This document shows positions 21,506 through 33,530 of a stretch of 64,000 nt of DNA, piece by piece. How positions within the stretch are numbered: the first letter of the stretch is position 1; every line of letters begins with the position of its first letter. A program made the translations under genes and the position numbers. This stretch comes from Bisporella sp. PMI_857. Taxonomy: Eukaryota; Ascomycota; Leotiomycetes; Helotiales; Helotiaceae. Under the pieces are notes generated by a model, which was not told the DNA's origin, made no database searches, and saw only the letters and a list, made by a program, of their open reading frames with translations. The DNA lies in contig JAJSPD010000016.1 of assembly GCA_021307315.1 (NCBI GenBank), forward strand, positions 248,001 to 312,000, written 5' to 3'.

Positions 21506-22614
21506 CTATCTTCGCCCGTATGACAGACTCTCCTCCTCTCTATCACTTAGCGGAAAGTGATCACCGCCCTGAACCTTCCGTCCGATAATCGAACCTGGAT
21601 GAACGATGTTGAACCACACCATAACCCCCACCATAAGAACCGCGTCGAAGATATAGATATACGCTTCCTTTGTCTGCAACGAGCTCTCTGGTCCAGCAGC
21701 GAATTCGGCGACGCGGAAGATGGAACGAATAAGAATGAGGATGCCAGTGCCGTAGAGCGTGTAAATGTGCTTTGCCCAGCTACTCTGCATGGAAGCTGAA
21801 GTAGGAGAGCGGAGCAGGCGGTAGTGAAAGATGCCTGCGCAGTAGATAAAGAAGGTAAAGAAAATAATTTGTACGGCGAGGCCGATTAGAATCAGGGTCT
21901 TCCCCATGTCTTGGCTCTTTGTATCTGATAATAAGCCTCCACCTAACGAAATAATATCAGCAATGATTAAGGAAGTGGAAGGCGTGCTGGGAATAAAGAC
22001 GTTATTAGGCTTCTCGAAGCTGCTCCTCTCGGGCAAAGACAACATCGACTAAACCCTGAAAGTAACCCCGTAGAAGTCGTATATGTATGTGCAGTAGTAG
22101 GAAGGGTAATCAGTACCGCCAGCCTGGACCAAGAAAGACAAGACGTCGCCGCAAACGAAGATTTTAGTAAGCCATTTGGCGCGGATGGGTGACATTGACT
22201 CAGCTTGGGTGAGCAGGATGATGCGACCCAGGATCATGTAGATGGATGCCGCGAAGAGGGCAGGTGCCACGAGGAGAGTGACGGCTTGCATCAGGAAAAG
22301 TGGGAGAGAATTCGGATTATTGTTGCCCAAGGCTCTGCCTGTATATCCTGCAACTTCGACTGGTGTAGTGAGTATACTTGTGAAAAGGTAACTCCTTCTT
22401 GGGGGAAATGAGGTAGTGGAGAGTTATGGAACGTACAGACACCCCCAATTATTAAAGGAATGAAGTAGAACGTGCGCTTCTTTGCTGCTTGGAAGATGTG
22501 ATGACCCGTCGTAGTCAGGAAGAGGATGAGGAAGATGATGGCTGCAGGTAACGAAGGACGGTAGTCGTAGAAATTGGGATCGTTGTCTTCCTCTCTGACT
22601 TGAAGGTTAAACAT
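21506..22614 (-). CDS. RTA1-like multispanning membrane protein (lipid-translocating exporter family)
   Basis: Three exons, 22614-22437, 22359-22117 and 21942-21506 (phase-1 introns of 77 and 174 bp), give 285 residues. Joining them rebuilds the family core: IPLIIGG, then EVAGYTGRALGNN, LPLFLMQAVTLLVAPALFAA, SIYMILGRIILL, KIFVCGDVLSFLVQAGGGGL and GLAVQIIFFTFFIYCAG. I count about seven membrane segments, as in RTA1/RTM1/Rsb1 proteins of fungi. Known relatives are linked to resistance to 7-aminocholesterol (Rta1) or sphingoid base export (Rsb1). The substrate here is unknown. The C-terminal tail after IVHPGSIIGR is short and charged. Plasma membrane location is inferred from the family. Confidence 0.85.
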
Positions 22615-23795
22615 GACGGCGGTGTCTGGTCGGGGTAAGGCAAATATAGAAGGGGGCTCGATATAAGAGAAACTACAAAACCGGCAAGAAGCTGTGAAAA
22701 GCAGATGTGAAAATGTAGAGGTGTTTAAGGACTTGAAGGAATGACAATGTAGTAGTCTTAAGGATAAAATTGAAAGATATATAAACAAATTGATTGTTAT
22801 TCCAAATATCACCATGAAACGCCACACCATCGAAAGGGAAATAGGGTGCTCAGCCTCCTTAGCAGGACGCGTAGTCAGAAGTAAGTAAGATACCCTAGGG
22901 TCCAATTGAAGCTGCTTCGTATTGTATCAAACCGTTCTCAGGGGGGACGTGGGGGAGGCTACTGGTTAATCTAGAGACTCTAGGCTAACTGACTGTCTGG
23001 GCAGTCGCAGGGCTACAGTATCTGGGGGCTATAGTGTATCTAAAGTCAGATGCTTAAATCCATTATTGGCCTATGTGAGAGCAGGTATCGAAAGACTGAA
23101 GCCTCGCTATACTAATAGTAGTAGCATTGTAGTCTCGTATCCAAGGTATTGACGGCCTTGTCGACTCCTGTACAGTACATGCATCATACAGATACTCATT
23201 CAAGTAATGCAGTATTGGCATGCACCGTGCTGAGGCAGAAATTACCCCTTCTATTGTAAGTCCCCGAACAGTCCCGTTGTTGGGCCGAACCCAATAGGGG
23301 AACCGAACATTCCGTGACCGACAACAGTTGTACAGGCGACTACAGAGAAAACAAGGAGCGTATTAAAGCACGGGTGATAAACGAGCTTACGAATATTTGC
23401 CGACCAATAGGATTAGCCACAAAACGTCAGCTTTTGATTGGTACAGACTCACAATCTTATACTAACCTTGATAAAAAAAAGTAAAATTAGTTTACTTGTA
23501 CTCCATATTAATGCTGGGCAATGGTGCCATTCCAAAGTCCATGTAAGTACTCTAAGCCAAGGAATTTATGACTATTCAGCGATATGAGCCTTGCCAAGAG
23601 AAGTGTAAATTTAGTGCCAGTGCCCTAGTGTCCGACTGATCCCACTCTTACTTGAAAGGACTAATCCCCATCGTCGCATCAAGTCGGACAGCACGCTCTC
23701 TTATTCGATTGTCCCGTCCTGTATCAGCCTTGGCCGAGCTTAGACGTTAACAAACACCCTCGGGAGTCTTTGAAATTGGAGAAGCCAACCAAACA
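22615..23795. other. Intergenic between divergent RTA1 and zinc-cluster genes
   Basis: About 1.2 kb of shared upstream DNA of two divergently transcribed genes. It has G-rich patches at 22,940-22,960 and 23,020-23,030. I see no gene. Co-regulation of the two neighbours is possible but unsupported. Confidence 0.4.
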
Positions 23796-25914
23796 ATGAG
23801 TGCGCACGGTGATGGCTTGCAGCTGCCCTCGCCATCCCCATCACAGCCTTCTGGGCCTGCTAGTAAAGACGCGACAACGGGGAAGCCGCGACGTCCGCAC
23901 AATAAAAGTCGTACTGGTAAGCCAGATATCTTCATATTTGGTTTGTGCTGGTGCAAGAAGCAGATACTGATTTGAGGTGATGGATGTAGGCTGTGTGCAA
24001 TGTAAACAGAGAAAAGTAAAGGTATGATATTCTGGCGATCTATCGCTTTAGTCAGTGTTTATTATGGCCGTTTTTGGCTTGTATGTGATCTCCCTATCCA
24101 GGGGTGCAGTGCAATATTGGGCCATGGTTCACAACATACAGTACCTTGAAGAACTCGATATTGAGGCTGCCTGGGTCAGGTCTCGCTTCGCCTATTTATT
24201 CTTGCCACAGGAGACCGAATCAAGTGATTTGGGCTGAAGGACGACGCAATCATCTACGGCAGCGTTACACGATCTCTCTCTTCTAAATCACGACATGGAT
24301 TTAGAAAGATTTTGTCCAACCTTCCTGTAGATAAGCTGCGTTCTAAGCCACCACAGAGCTCGTTCTTTCTTACAATGGCTGGATGGCAACGTATTATGCC
24401 TAATATTCTTTCAAGCTGAAAGTACTCGTAGACAGGGCAACATTCCGCCCCAAGCTATAATGTAGGAGTTCAGATTACCCCTTAATCTTGTTAGTTTGTT
24501 AAGTCTTGCTGATGCTTGAATTGTTTTCGCAAATCCAAGGTCACTAAGAACTGTTGCTCCTTTAGTGGCTAAAAGTACCATTAATTGTGATACTTTGGAG
24601 TAGTCTTTTATGTCCAGACTAACCTTGACAGTGCGACGAGACAAAGCCAGTGTGCAAAAAGTGTGAAAACCATAATCAATCATGTTCATACCTTCAAACG
24701 CATCCTTTGAAACGAAGCAACCCTACAGTTCAGTCAATGCTGGCATCACCAAGCCCGACCTCCACAACTCCAGTCAGCTCTTCATCGCTTCAGGCACCAC
24801 CCCCACAGCCTTCAAGTGCATTATCACCGCCTACCCCAGCTTACTTCACCATGCTTGACCTTGAGATCCTGCATCATTGGACCACGCGGAGTGTCGAGTC
24901 ATTCGTGGACTTTGAATCCTGCGTGACTCTTTTCAAAGTCACGGTTGTCGAGATGGGTTTCGAATATCCTTTCCTCATGCATGAAATTCTCGCTATCACT
25001 GCGCTGCACATGTCGAGAGTGAAGCCGCAGAAGGCCTCAACCTACAGGCATGCGTCAGATACACATTTAGCAACGGCATTGGCGCTGTTTCAACCACAGA
25101 TGGCGAGGCTCAACCTATCGAACTGCCATGCATGCTGGGCGTTTTCGACAATGATATTTACCCATGGTTGGGCTTCCCAGGACGCAAATAAGCCATCCAC
25201 ACTATTCTTTACACCACCAACTAGCCTCCTTAATGATGCTGAAGTGCATGTGCAGTGGGTGAAGCTCCACCGAGGATCTCAGGTCATACTACATGAAATG
25301 TCGCCACAACTGCAGGACGGCCCGATGGAACCTCTATTTACGCCATGGAAAAATATCGATCCAGAAGGTTCATACCCACTCCTCGCAAATGAAGAAGAGC
25401 TATTAAGTGCCTTGCCTGCGACGTGGATAAACTCGCCAAGGCTTTCCATTTTAGAAAAAAATAGTACGTTCAATATCACCCGATCTGTGGATGCTGGGAC
25501 ACGCGCATATACTTCACTCCCACTAATACGGACCTAGTCCTTGCAGAAACACACAGACACCTCCGTCGCATCTTCTCCCTCCTAACGTACAATCCCGAGA
25601 TCTCCAAACTCTCCGCCGTAATGTCGTGGTTCAGCATGATCTCGGATGGCTACCTCGCTTTGCTCGAGCAAAAGCTCCCCGAGGCGCTCCTTATCGTCGC
25701 CTACTACTGCGTCGCCCTCAAACGCGCCGAGAACATGTGGTGGGTCAAAACCAAAGGCGAGAATCTTTTAAAGACGGTGATATTGGAGTTGGGTGGCGTG
25801 GATGGGCAGTGGGATCGCTGGACACGTTGGCCGGTGGAACAGGTTTTGAGCGGTGAGTCTAAGGCTTATGGATTCTGGGGTTGGTGGCGCGATCCGGAGA
25901 CTGGATATCGATAG
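23796..25914 (+). CDS. Zn2Cys6 transcription factor
   Basis: Four exons, 23796-23916, 23990-24021, 24632-25463 and 25547-25914, give 450 residues. The zinc cluster is built from exons 1-3: RTG, CVQCKQRKVK, CDETKPVCKKCENHNQSC, fitting Cx2Cx6Cx6Cx2Cx6C at about residues 42-67. After a Ser/Pro-rich linker comes a fungal regulator middle region with LDLEILHHWTTRSVESF, PFLMHEILAITALHMSR and HLATALALFQPQ. This layout resembles the sterol-uptake-control (Upc2-like) group of zinc-cluster proteins. Target genes are unknown. Intron 2 is 610 bp against 73 and 83 bp for the others and sits between the third and fourth residues that matter for the cluster, so correct splicing is essential. The C-terminus ends WWRDPETGYR. 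Confidence 0.85.
24022..24631. other. Oversized intron in the zinc-cluster coding region
   Basis: The intron runs from GTATGAT to CTAACCTTGACAG, so both ends look like a normal short intron. The middle (about 24,050-24,600) has protein-like stretches on both strands, for example minus-strand SLDIKDYSKVSQLMVLLATK. It could be an insertion into a short intron. I did not find terminal repeats or a target duplication. Confidence 0.5.
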
Positions 25915-26834
25915 CAATGTGGCTCTTGTGGATAGAGAAAGGAGAGTGTAAGGTTACTTTCTCGTAAATTTGTACATTTCGTGGCTGGATTGAAATTATG
26001 CAGATGGCTATGGATTGGCACTTAATGTGGACATGATTGGGGCGGCATTGAGAGCGTATTGCTCTGCGATTGAGCAGTGGAGGATAAGAAAAATGAGTGT
26101 GGAAGAAGCTACAGATACAAGGACGAGGTGACCCAGGGATAGTGGGTGTATATTCAGATGTACAGGTACATAGAGCATGCCAGCCGCATGGCGCGGTTAG
26201 AATAGATGAAAAAATGGCGTTTGGAGAACCTATGTCAAGGTGCGATATCTACAATTTTTCCTTCTTTTTTTGGGTTAAAGAGAACAGCTATAGAGTCAGT
26301 TTGTTGAAAGGGCAAGGGTGAAAGGGGTCTGAAGGCAACAACAGCAGCATTCCTCACTCGCTGCCACGTTGGCCCGACCAGAATCAGCATAATGCACAGA
26401 TCGCGATCTCAGCTGGACTGTTGGGTTTCATCGTGGAGGCATATGTTCAGAATAAGCGCTGAAGGAGCCTCCGGCAATTCTGCCCATAGAGATGATGGAA
26501 GATTGAAGTCACTTGGTTAGACAGTTTTAAAGGAAATGTATAAACAGACAAATTGCGAAGGTCCGCCACGGAGCAAGAGAGGGTTCCGCACTCAAAGGTC
26601 GTTTGAGGTTTTTGTAGTCTTGTACACAGTGTGTATCCAGCTCAAGACACAGCAGTGGGGAATATGCTGGTCGAGCGAGGCAGAAGACATGAGAAATAAT
26701 TTGAATGAAACGCAAGAGACATGAGGTGCAGGAAAGAATCTCATTCAACGCCTCGCTGGTATTCCTGTGACAATGCCGCCTAACTCCAACTTCGATCCCA
26801 TGCCCAGACGCCATAAACAGTCTTAAAAAGTTAA
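25915..26834. other. Intergenic, nothing recognised
   Basis: Shared downstream region of the zinc-cluster gene and VPS60 (convergent ends). No supported gene. Confidence 0.5.
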
Positions 26835-27534
26835 TCAGCCAGCAGCCTCCTTGACCTTGTCGTTGGTCTGTGGCGGCTCATCAATAAAATGCGGTACCTC
26901 ATCCACCATAAAGCTCGGCGTGCTCTCCGCGCCTAAGCTCTCAAACTCGACCTCCTCGCCCAGCGCCTCCAGCTCCGCATCCAGCTCCGCCTCGTCCACA
27001 TCCTCAGGCACGTCATAGCTCCGACCGATGCTCTCCTGGATATCATTTCCGATATCCATCAGATCGGCCATCTCGTCCTGCATGCGCTCAATCTTGTCGA
27101 TGTTGATCTTGCCGTACTGCTGCTTCAGGCTCTTGCTCGTCATCTTCATGGCGTCAACGGTCGTCATGACGTTCTTGAGGTTATCCTGCATCATGCCCGC
27201 TTGCTCCATGTTCCATGACTGCTGCTGCAGCTGGTCGCGCTGCGCTTCGTATTGTTTGCGCCGTTGCAGTACCTTGAGCGCTTTTTGCTTGATGGCCGTC
27301 TTTCCGGGCCCGTCCCGCATCTTGGAGAGCTTGGTTTGGTAGGTGGTTAGCTCGGCATTTATGCTGGCTAGCTTTACGTCGATAGACTCGATACGGGCGT
27401 CGACCTGTGGTGGGTTAGTTCACATCTGGATATTTGTACAAGACTTGAAGCCTGGGAGGGGGAGTTACATTTGAGATGGCAGAGTTGAGTGTTGGCTTGG
27501 GCGCCGAGCTCTTTGCGCCGAAGAGTCGATTCAT
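26835..27534 (-). CDS. VPS60: ESCRT-III-associated protein VPS60 / CHMP5 (SNF7 family)
   Basis: Two exons, 27534-27469 and 27404-26835, with a 64 bp phase-0 intron (CTAAC branch site), give 211 residues. The N-terminus MNRLFGAKSSAPKPTL is the hallmark of VPS60/CHMP5 (MNRxFG). A basic helix and coiled coil follow: LQRRKQYEAQRDQLQQQSWN, NVMTTVDAMKMTSKSLKQ, then the acidic C-terminal region DIQESIGRSYDVPEDVDEAE and ALGEEVEFE. VPS60 acts late in multivesicular body formation and activates the Vps4 ATPase through Vta1. It is soluble and recruited to endosomes. Size and domain layout are normal. No sign of damage. Confidence 0.93.
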
Positions 27535-28835
27535 GGCTGTTTATGTGTGAAGGAGAGGTTGTGATATGCGTAGATGTTGTGCGGGTATAGTGAGAGAAGG
27601 TAGTTGCTTTCTGTAGAGAGCTGGATAACTTCTGGATGCTGATGAACCAGGGGGTATACGAGGTTGATGGTGTGTGTCTTGCTTAGATGCCTTTGCAACA
27701 AGCGTCTCGGTGATAGTCTAGTAAATTATGTTGTATTATTTCACCGTGCTTCAAGAAACTTGGGCCATGAGCGTTTGTGTTCTATAAAGTCATCTATGGC
27801 CCACCCACAAGGCTTCGTCACTGTTTCTCTCCAGCTGTGGCCCCTGTCATGCGCCGCCCTGTCCCGCTCTGGCCGCCCTTTGGAAGTGGCCGTCACGTGA
27901 AAGCCTTGGTTGACGGCCTTGGCGTTTGTCATGCACAACGACGTGGTCACTTAGAAGTGACCGCTGATTCTGTAAAATGCGGATCTTGAATATGTGGAGG
28001 TCTATAACCTGGATACATGTCTAGCTTGAGGCATCAAATTCTTGTTGCACCTGGATTACCTGCTTACTTGTCCTCTTGGAGTTTGTTTAACTGGCTTGGG
28101 ATAATAAGGCGCAAAAAGATTACCTAAAGCTTCTTCTACGGTAACCATAATTACATCTGACGAAATCCTCTCCCGTCTGAGGAAAGGAAAAGCCCAAAAT
28201 ACCCAAACAAAACATTCTGGGCATTTCCATCACTCATCAACCACCACGCCTTCTCGGGGACCATCATTGTACTACTATTCTTCTTCTACTTCTTATTGAT
28301 ACCCAGCTTTTGACGGCTATTGTTAAGGTTCCCGGAAAGAGCGCCTTAGAATCCAGTCCAATCCAGCCCAGTCCAACGTCGTTAATCCTTTGAACAAACA
28401 CAAGACCCACCGCCTTGTACAGTACCTTAGTACCTTGACGAATACAATACGATACAATACAAACGCTCACTCGTTCCTTAAGGTCACAATGTATGCTCCC
28501 TTCTTAATCATTCACGGTTTCCGTCCCATAAGGCTCGCTCTGATCACAGGCACCCAATCTCTTCATAACTGCCAGACCCACAAAAAACAAAAACACACAT
28601 GCTGATAGCCTCTCTGCAGTCTGCCACAAACCTTTCTTACGACTCACGATACTGGCATAGAATTCACGAAACTACGATACCCAACAAAGGCGCATTTGTA
28701 CCAGCATATTAGATTTTCATACCCGGGCTTCCAAGCGACAGCGCATGGTCGAACGAGTCATCTCTTGTCTGACAATCCCACTTTCTCACCTCTGTTAACC
28801 GCATTGTTGGCGGCGGGCCAGCTGCATAATTCAAA
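27535..28835. promoter_or_regulatory. Shared upstream region of VPS60 and the SAPS gene
   Basis: 1.3 kb between two divergently transcribed housekeeping genes. No gene is seen. CA-rich low-complexity stretches lie near 28,390-28,600. Specific factor sites cannot be named from sequence alone. Confidence 0.35.
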
Positions 28836-31800
28836 ATGTTCTGGAGATTTGGCGGCTGTAAGTGATGGTCAAAACATAGCAAACATGTAGATTCTAATCT
28901 GCCCAAAAGATGCCAATGTGTCTGCCATTGATACTCTGCTCGAAAAGCAAGATGTAGAACTCACGGAACTGTTGGACGAAAGCGACTTGATACAAGAATT
29001 AAAGCAGCATAACACAAAGCTGATTGAATATCTTCGGGATGAGAAGATATTGGAGAGGTTGCTGGAATACGTTGTGGCTCCAAAGCCTGATGTCTCTGCG
29101 GCAACAGTAGAGAAGGTTGAGGGAAATCTAGAAAGTGAGGAGTCAAATGGCAAAGATCGTTCGCTCTCAAGACCACGCGAGCCCCACCAAGAAGAAGAGG
29201 ACGAAAAGAAGCGCAACCGATATGCATATGTTGCTGCTGAGATTCTATCATCGGACAATTGGTCAATTTGCGAAGCTTTGATGGAATGCAAAGGACTACG
29301 CAAATTCTGGAATTTCCTAATGCTCCCAGCTCCATTAGATCCTCTACAAGCAAGCTATTTCACCAAGGTCAATGAAGCTTTGTTGGACAGGAAGACAGAG
29401 GAAATGCTAGAGCTTTTCAAATCAGTAGATGGGGCCGTCAAGAGCATGTTGCGTCATGTTGACAGCGCGCAAATCATGGATTGCCTGCTGAAGATAATCA
29501 GTCTTGAAAAGGCTGAAGGAGGGCAGGGAATTGTCGATTGGCTTCATTCTCAAGACTTGATGCCAATTCTTCTCTCTTTCTTGTCTTCTGAACATTCGTG
29601 GGCAACGCAAACGTCTGCGGGGGACTTTTTGAAGGCTATCATAACGATTTCCGCCAATGCATCGCAAAACGAGCAATCTTGTATAGGTCCAAACGAGCTG
29701 ACCCGCCAACTTGTATCCGAGAAATGTGTCGAGAAGCTCATTGCTGATATGCTGAAGGGTGGGAACCCCCTGACAGTTGGAGTTGGAATTGTCATTGAAG
29801 TGATTCGGAAGAATAACTCCGACTACGATCCAGATGTAGGAGCGGAAGCAAATGCCGTTCCAACCAGCCGTGATCCTATATATCTCGGAACTCTCTTAAG
29901 AAAGTTTGCACAGCGTGTTCCAGATTTCATGGAGCTTATCCTTAGTCCTAACCACACCATTGGAGGTGGCGATGGCCCAGTGACTATCAAGCGGAAGGAG
30001 TTGAATGCAGCATTTGGCGGGAAGATTGAGCCTCTTGGGTTCGATAGATTTAAGACCTGTGAACTGATGGCTGAGCTCCTGCACTGCAGTAACATGGGAC
30101 TCTTGAATGAGCGCGGAAGTGAGGAATTTGTCAAGGCTCGAGATGCCGAAAGAGAGCAATTGAAGGCTGAAGGAAAGCTTGGGATAATTCCAAATCAAGC
30201 AAGCTTGTTGGACGACGATTTGACTATGAAGTCGTCCACACAAACCCGTTTAGGATCGCCTGATGGGTCTCGAAAGTTGGAGGTTCAGAATGCATCTGAT
30301 GATGATGGTTTCGAGGAAGTCACACACGTAGCTGATCTGAGCGATGATTCTAAGAACGATTTCGATGAGAAACCAGACGTGGAGGATCTACTTGCCTCAA
30401 TGAAACCCGTGCCACTCTCATTTCTTGACAAGGATGACGATGAGTTTGTCGATGAGCCACTGAGCTCTCCCAGACTCCAGAATGTTGAGTTGGAGAGACC
30501 TCAAAGCCCAATTAAGCAAGATGTGCCACCTCAGTTACTTTCCCGAGAGCCTCTCGATGCAGAATTGATACCACAGCCTCTCTCACCTACCAAAGAGCTT
30601 GCACGTGGGGTTAATTCGCTTGGTGTCACAGACGAAGACATCCACATGACTTCTTCACCTCCGTCAGAGCCACTGATAAGCAACGGCGAGCATTCCAAGG
30701 AAAGCCCTAAGGATGAGAATTCAATATCTACTTCGGCTTCAGAAGATATTCCAGTCACAACTGCAGAACAAAAAGCAACCATAATTGAAGAAATTACTGC
30801 AGAAGATGTGGCCACTCTACCACATCCAGAAGATAAACCTGCGCCATTGTTTGCTTTAAAGGAAGAAAATGAGTCATTATCTTCAGATGCACCTAAAGAA
30901 ACTGGTTCAATCGAGTCTAGCCAAGGTACTGAGAGCCTCGACACAACGATGGGCGAGGCTGGGGATAGCTCCAACTCAGTTATGATGGGTAATACCGAAG
31001 AGCATCACCAATCTTTAACAGACGACACGGAGCGCCCAGTCGTTGGAGACTACCTTAAAATGCAGTTCGTGGAACACAAGGTTGTTCCTACTATTTTAGT
31101 AAGCTAGAAATACTTCTGGTGATAACTATTGCTAACTACCGTAGGATTTTTTCTTCCGTTTTCCTTGGAATAACTTCTTACATAATGTTGTCTATGATGT
31201 TGTACAACAGGTGTTTAATGGTCCCATGGATCGCGGATTCAATCGCAGTCTGGCTATCGATCTTTTCGACACAGGTCATATTACTATGCGCATTGTTGAT
31301 GGACAGAAGAAGAGTGATGAAGCCCAGACAAAGAATAAGATGCGCCTCGGTTATATGGGGCATCTTACTCTGATTGCTGAAGAGGTGGTGAAGTTCACGG
31401 AAAGACATCCACCTGAGCTCCTTTCTGAGTCTGTCATGGAGAAGGTTATGAATGATGAGTGGATGAACTATGTGGAAATAACGTTAGCAGAGACGAGAGA
31501 ACGTGACAACGCAATTCTAGGAGGTGTCAGGCCTGACATGTCTGTCAACCCACGACAAGCAGTGATGAATGCTGTGAACGCCGCCAATAACTTTACAGGC
31601 TCATCAGCATTGGCAGAAGCAGGTCTCAACGGTAATGGACTTGATAGCATTGATTTAGCAGCTGGTAATGGTGCCTCAGGTGGCAGCTTCACATTAACCG
31701 GCGGAACGCTATTGAGCGGATTCGGCAGCTCAAGCGATGAGGAAGACGACGAAATGGACGAAGACAACGATGAGGATGGCTCTCGAAATTCCGACTCGGC

Positions 31801-33026
31801 TGAAGTGGGTCCTTCTTGTCCTTTAGCTCCCAACCTTGACAGGCACGATGACGAGGAAGTCGACTTTGACTATCTCGAGCAGCTGGATCGCGAGAATCCT
31901 TTATTTTCAGAAGGAGACGTACGCTAGATCCTGCGGTACTCATCGTGTCTACTTGTATATTACTATAAGGGTCCCAGTGTTTTGTGACAAATGTCCATTG
32001 CCAGAGGACCACGGAATATCAAATCACAAGCGATCTGTTTTTCATGATTGCTTTTGTCCGCTCCATGAGCTGGCAATGTGTTTCTCATTGGTTATTGTTC
32101 ATATGTGATGTATTTCAGGTCGTGTATTCATTTACTAACGGACCGCTCCTTAATAGTTCTTGCGCTATATCTCAAACCCCTCTACTACTACCGCTACTTC
32201 ATCACTAGACCTTGAGCCGCCATCTGCGCCACCCCCTCCTCCACCGCCTCTTAACATCCCACCGTCTCGCGCTCGTCGCCAGTTGGCGGCTAGACTTGCT
32301 CTACATAGCAAACAAAACTTAGAAGCGAACAGCACGAATGGGGACGAACCCGAGAAGATTGAGCACTGCAAGAACCCCAACCCCTTCGCCGCCGACGAAG
32401 ACGATGATTCGGATGAGGAAGGTGACTTCACAATCGGGGACCTAGAAGCAGAAGAAGGCAAAGGCCACTTACCACCAGGAACGGGCTTGGTAGGTAACGA
32501 GGAGAGCCTTTTGCACGCCGATAAGAATGTGGGTAGCCTCCCCAGTCCAGGTCCCAGCAGCCCCAGTATTGTTTCCTCCACATCCTTCCTTGGTATCAGT
32601 GCCGTTGAAGCCAAAGCGCGTCAGAGCTTTCCGTCCCTGTGGCCGTTCGGTGGTGTGTTCTGGCCGCACGGCGACGCTCAGCGCGGCGACGTCTGGGCCG
32701 AGGACGACTTGGATTATGATAGAAAACATTTCAGAGAGAAGGGCGCCTTTGCTGACGATGATACACAGAGCTCGGATGACGACTCGGATGATGAGTATGG
32801 CGGGGGGTTCGGAAATGGACAAGGTGGTAGGAGGAGGTTAAGCGCTACCACAGAGGCGAAAAGGAGAACGAGCCTAGAGGACGATGATGAGGACGAGGTC
32901 GTCCATGTCAGGATGGCCGAGGCCGCTTCAGAAGGTGGAGAGGGAAAGCTGGTGGGTGAGGGTGATGAAGAAATTGTGGAGATTCAGCATACGGAGGTGA
33001 AGGGCGAGAGTGAGGCCAAGAAGTGA
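28836..33026 (+). CDS. SAPS-domain protein (SIT4-type phosphatase-associated subunit)
   Basis: Four exons, 28836-28857, 28910-31098, 31211-31918 and 32157-33026, give 1262 residues. Exon 1 is only 22 bp (MFWRFGG), and its join to ANVSAIDTLLEKQD gives the typical SAPS N-terminus. The SAPS domain follows: ELLDESDLIQELKQHNTKLI, NRYAYVAAEILSSDNWSICE, VDWLHSQDLMPILLSFLSSE, and after the intron VFNGPMDRGFNRSLAIDLFD. SAPS proteins (yeast Sap155/185/190, fission yeast Ekc1, human PP6R) are regulatory partners of PP6/Sit4 phosphatases in cell-cycle and TOR control. A long acidic, low-complexity tail includes a poly-Pro run (PPPPPPPLNIPPSRARRQLA). Assignment of the last exon relies on a good branch site (TTACTAACGG) and frame fit. 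Confidence 0.88.
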
Positions 33027-33530
33027 GGAGGGCACATGTATGATAGGCATCGGTGGTACATAATGTCGTCGGGGTCGAGAGTAATTCTTGTACAATAGCA
33101 TTTTTATATCAATATGATACCAGGGTACCTTTGCTTGTTAGGCTTTTTCTGCCGGGTCTTGTCCAAAATGGCGTCTCCGACTCATGATAGCACTGGACGT
33201 AGTCACTAGAGAACTGGGCCCAAATAGGCGGACGTCCTTCTTGGCCTGGCAAAGTGAGAGCCAAGAGCACTATATTTTGGTAGATTAAACATGGCGCCGT
33301 AACCAGGCCAACGAGATGGGAGACGGGGCCATATTGGGTTAAATAAGGTATATACATTAACGTAAGTCTATCTTCATCCATCAAAAACACCACTTCAAAA
33401 CACCCCAATGACCACCAAGCTTTTGACCCGTTCCATTTCTACTTCTCTCCTCTCGCCCCTTTCCCTTATCATTTCATCCAGAGAATCACTCCCCTTCCTT
33501 TTCCAATGATCATCCTCTCTAAATTAAAGG
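33027..33530. other. Convergent 3' region
   Basis: Region between the 3' ends of the SAPS gene and the subtilisin gene. No gene recognised. Confidence 0.5.
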
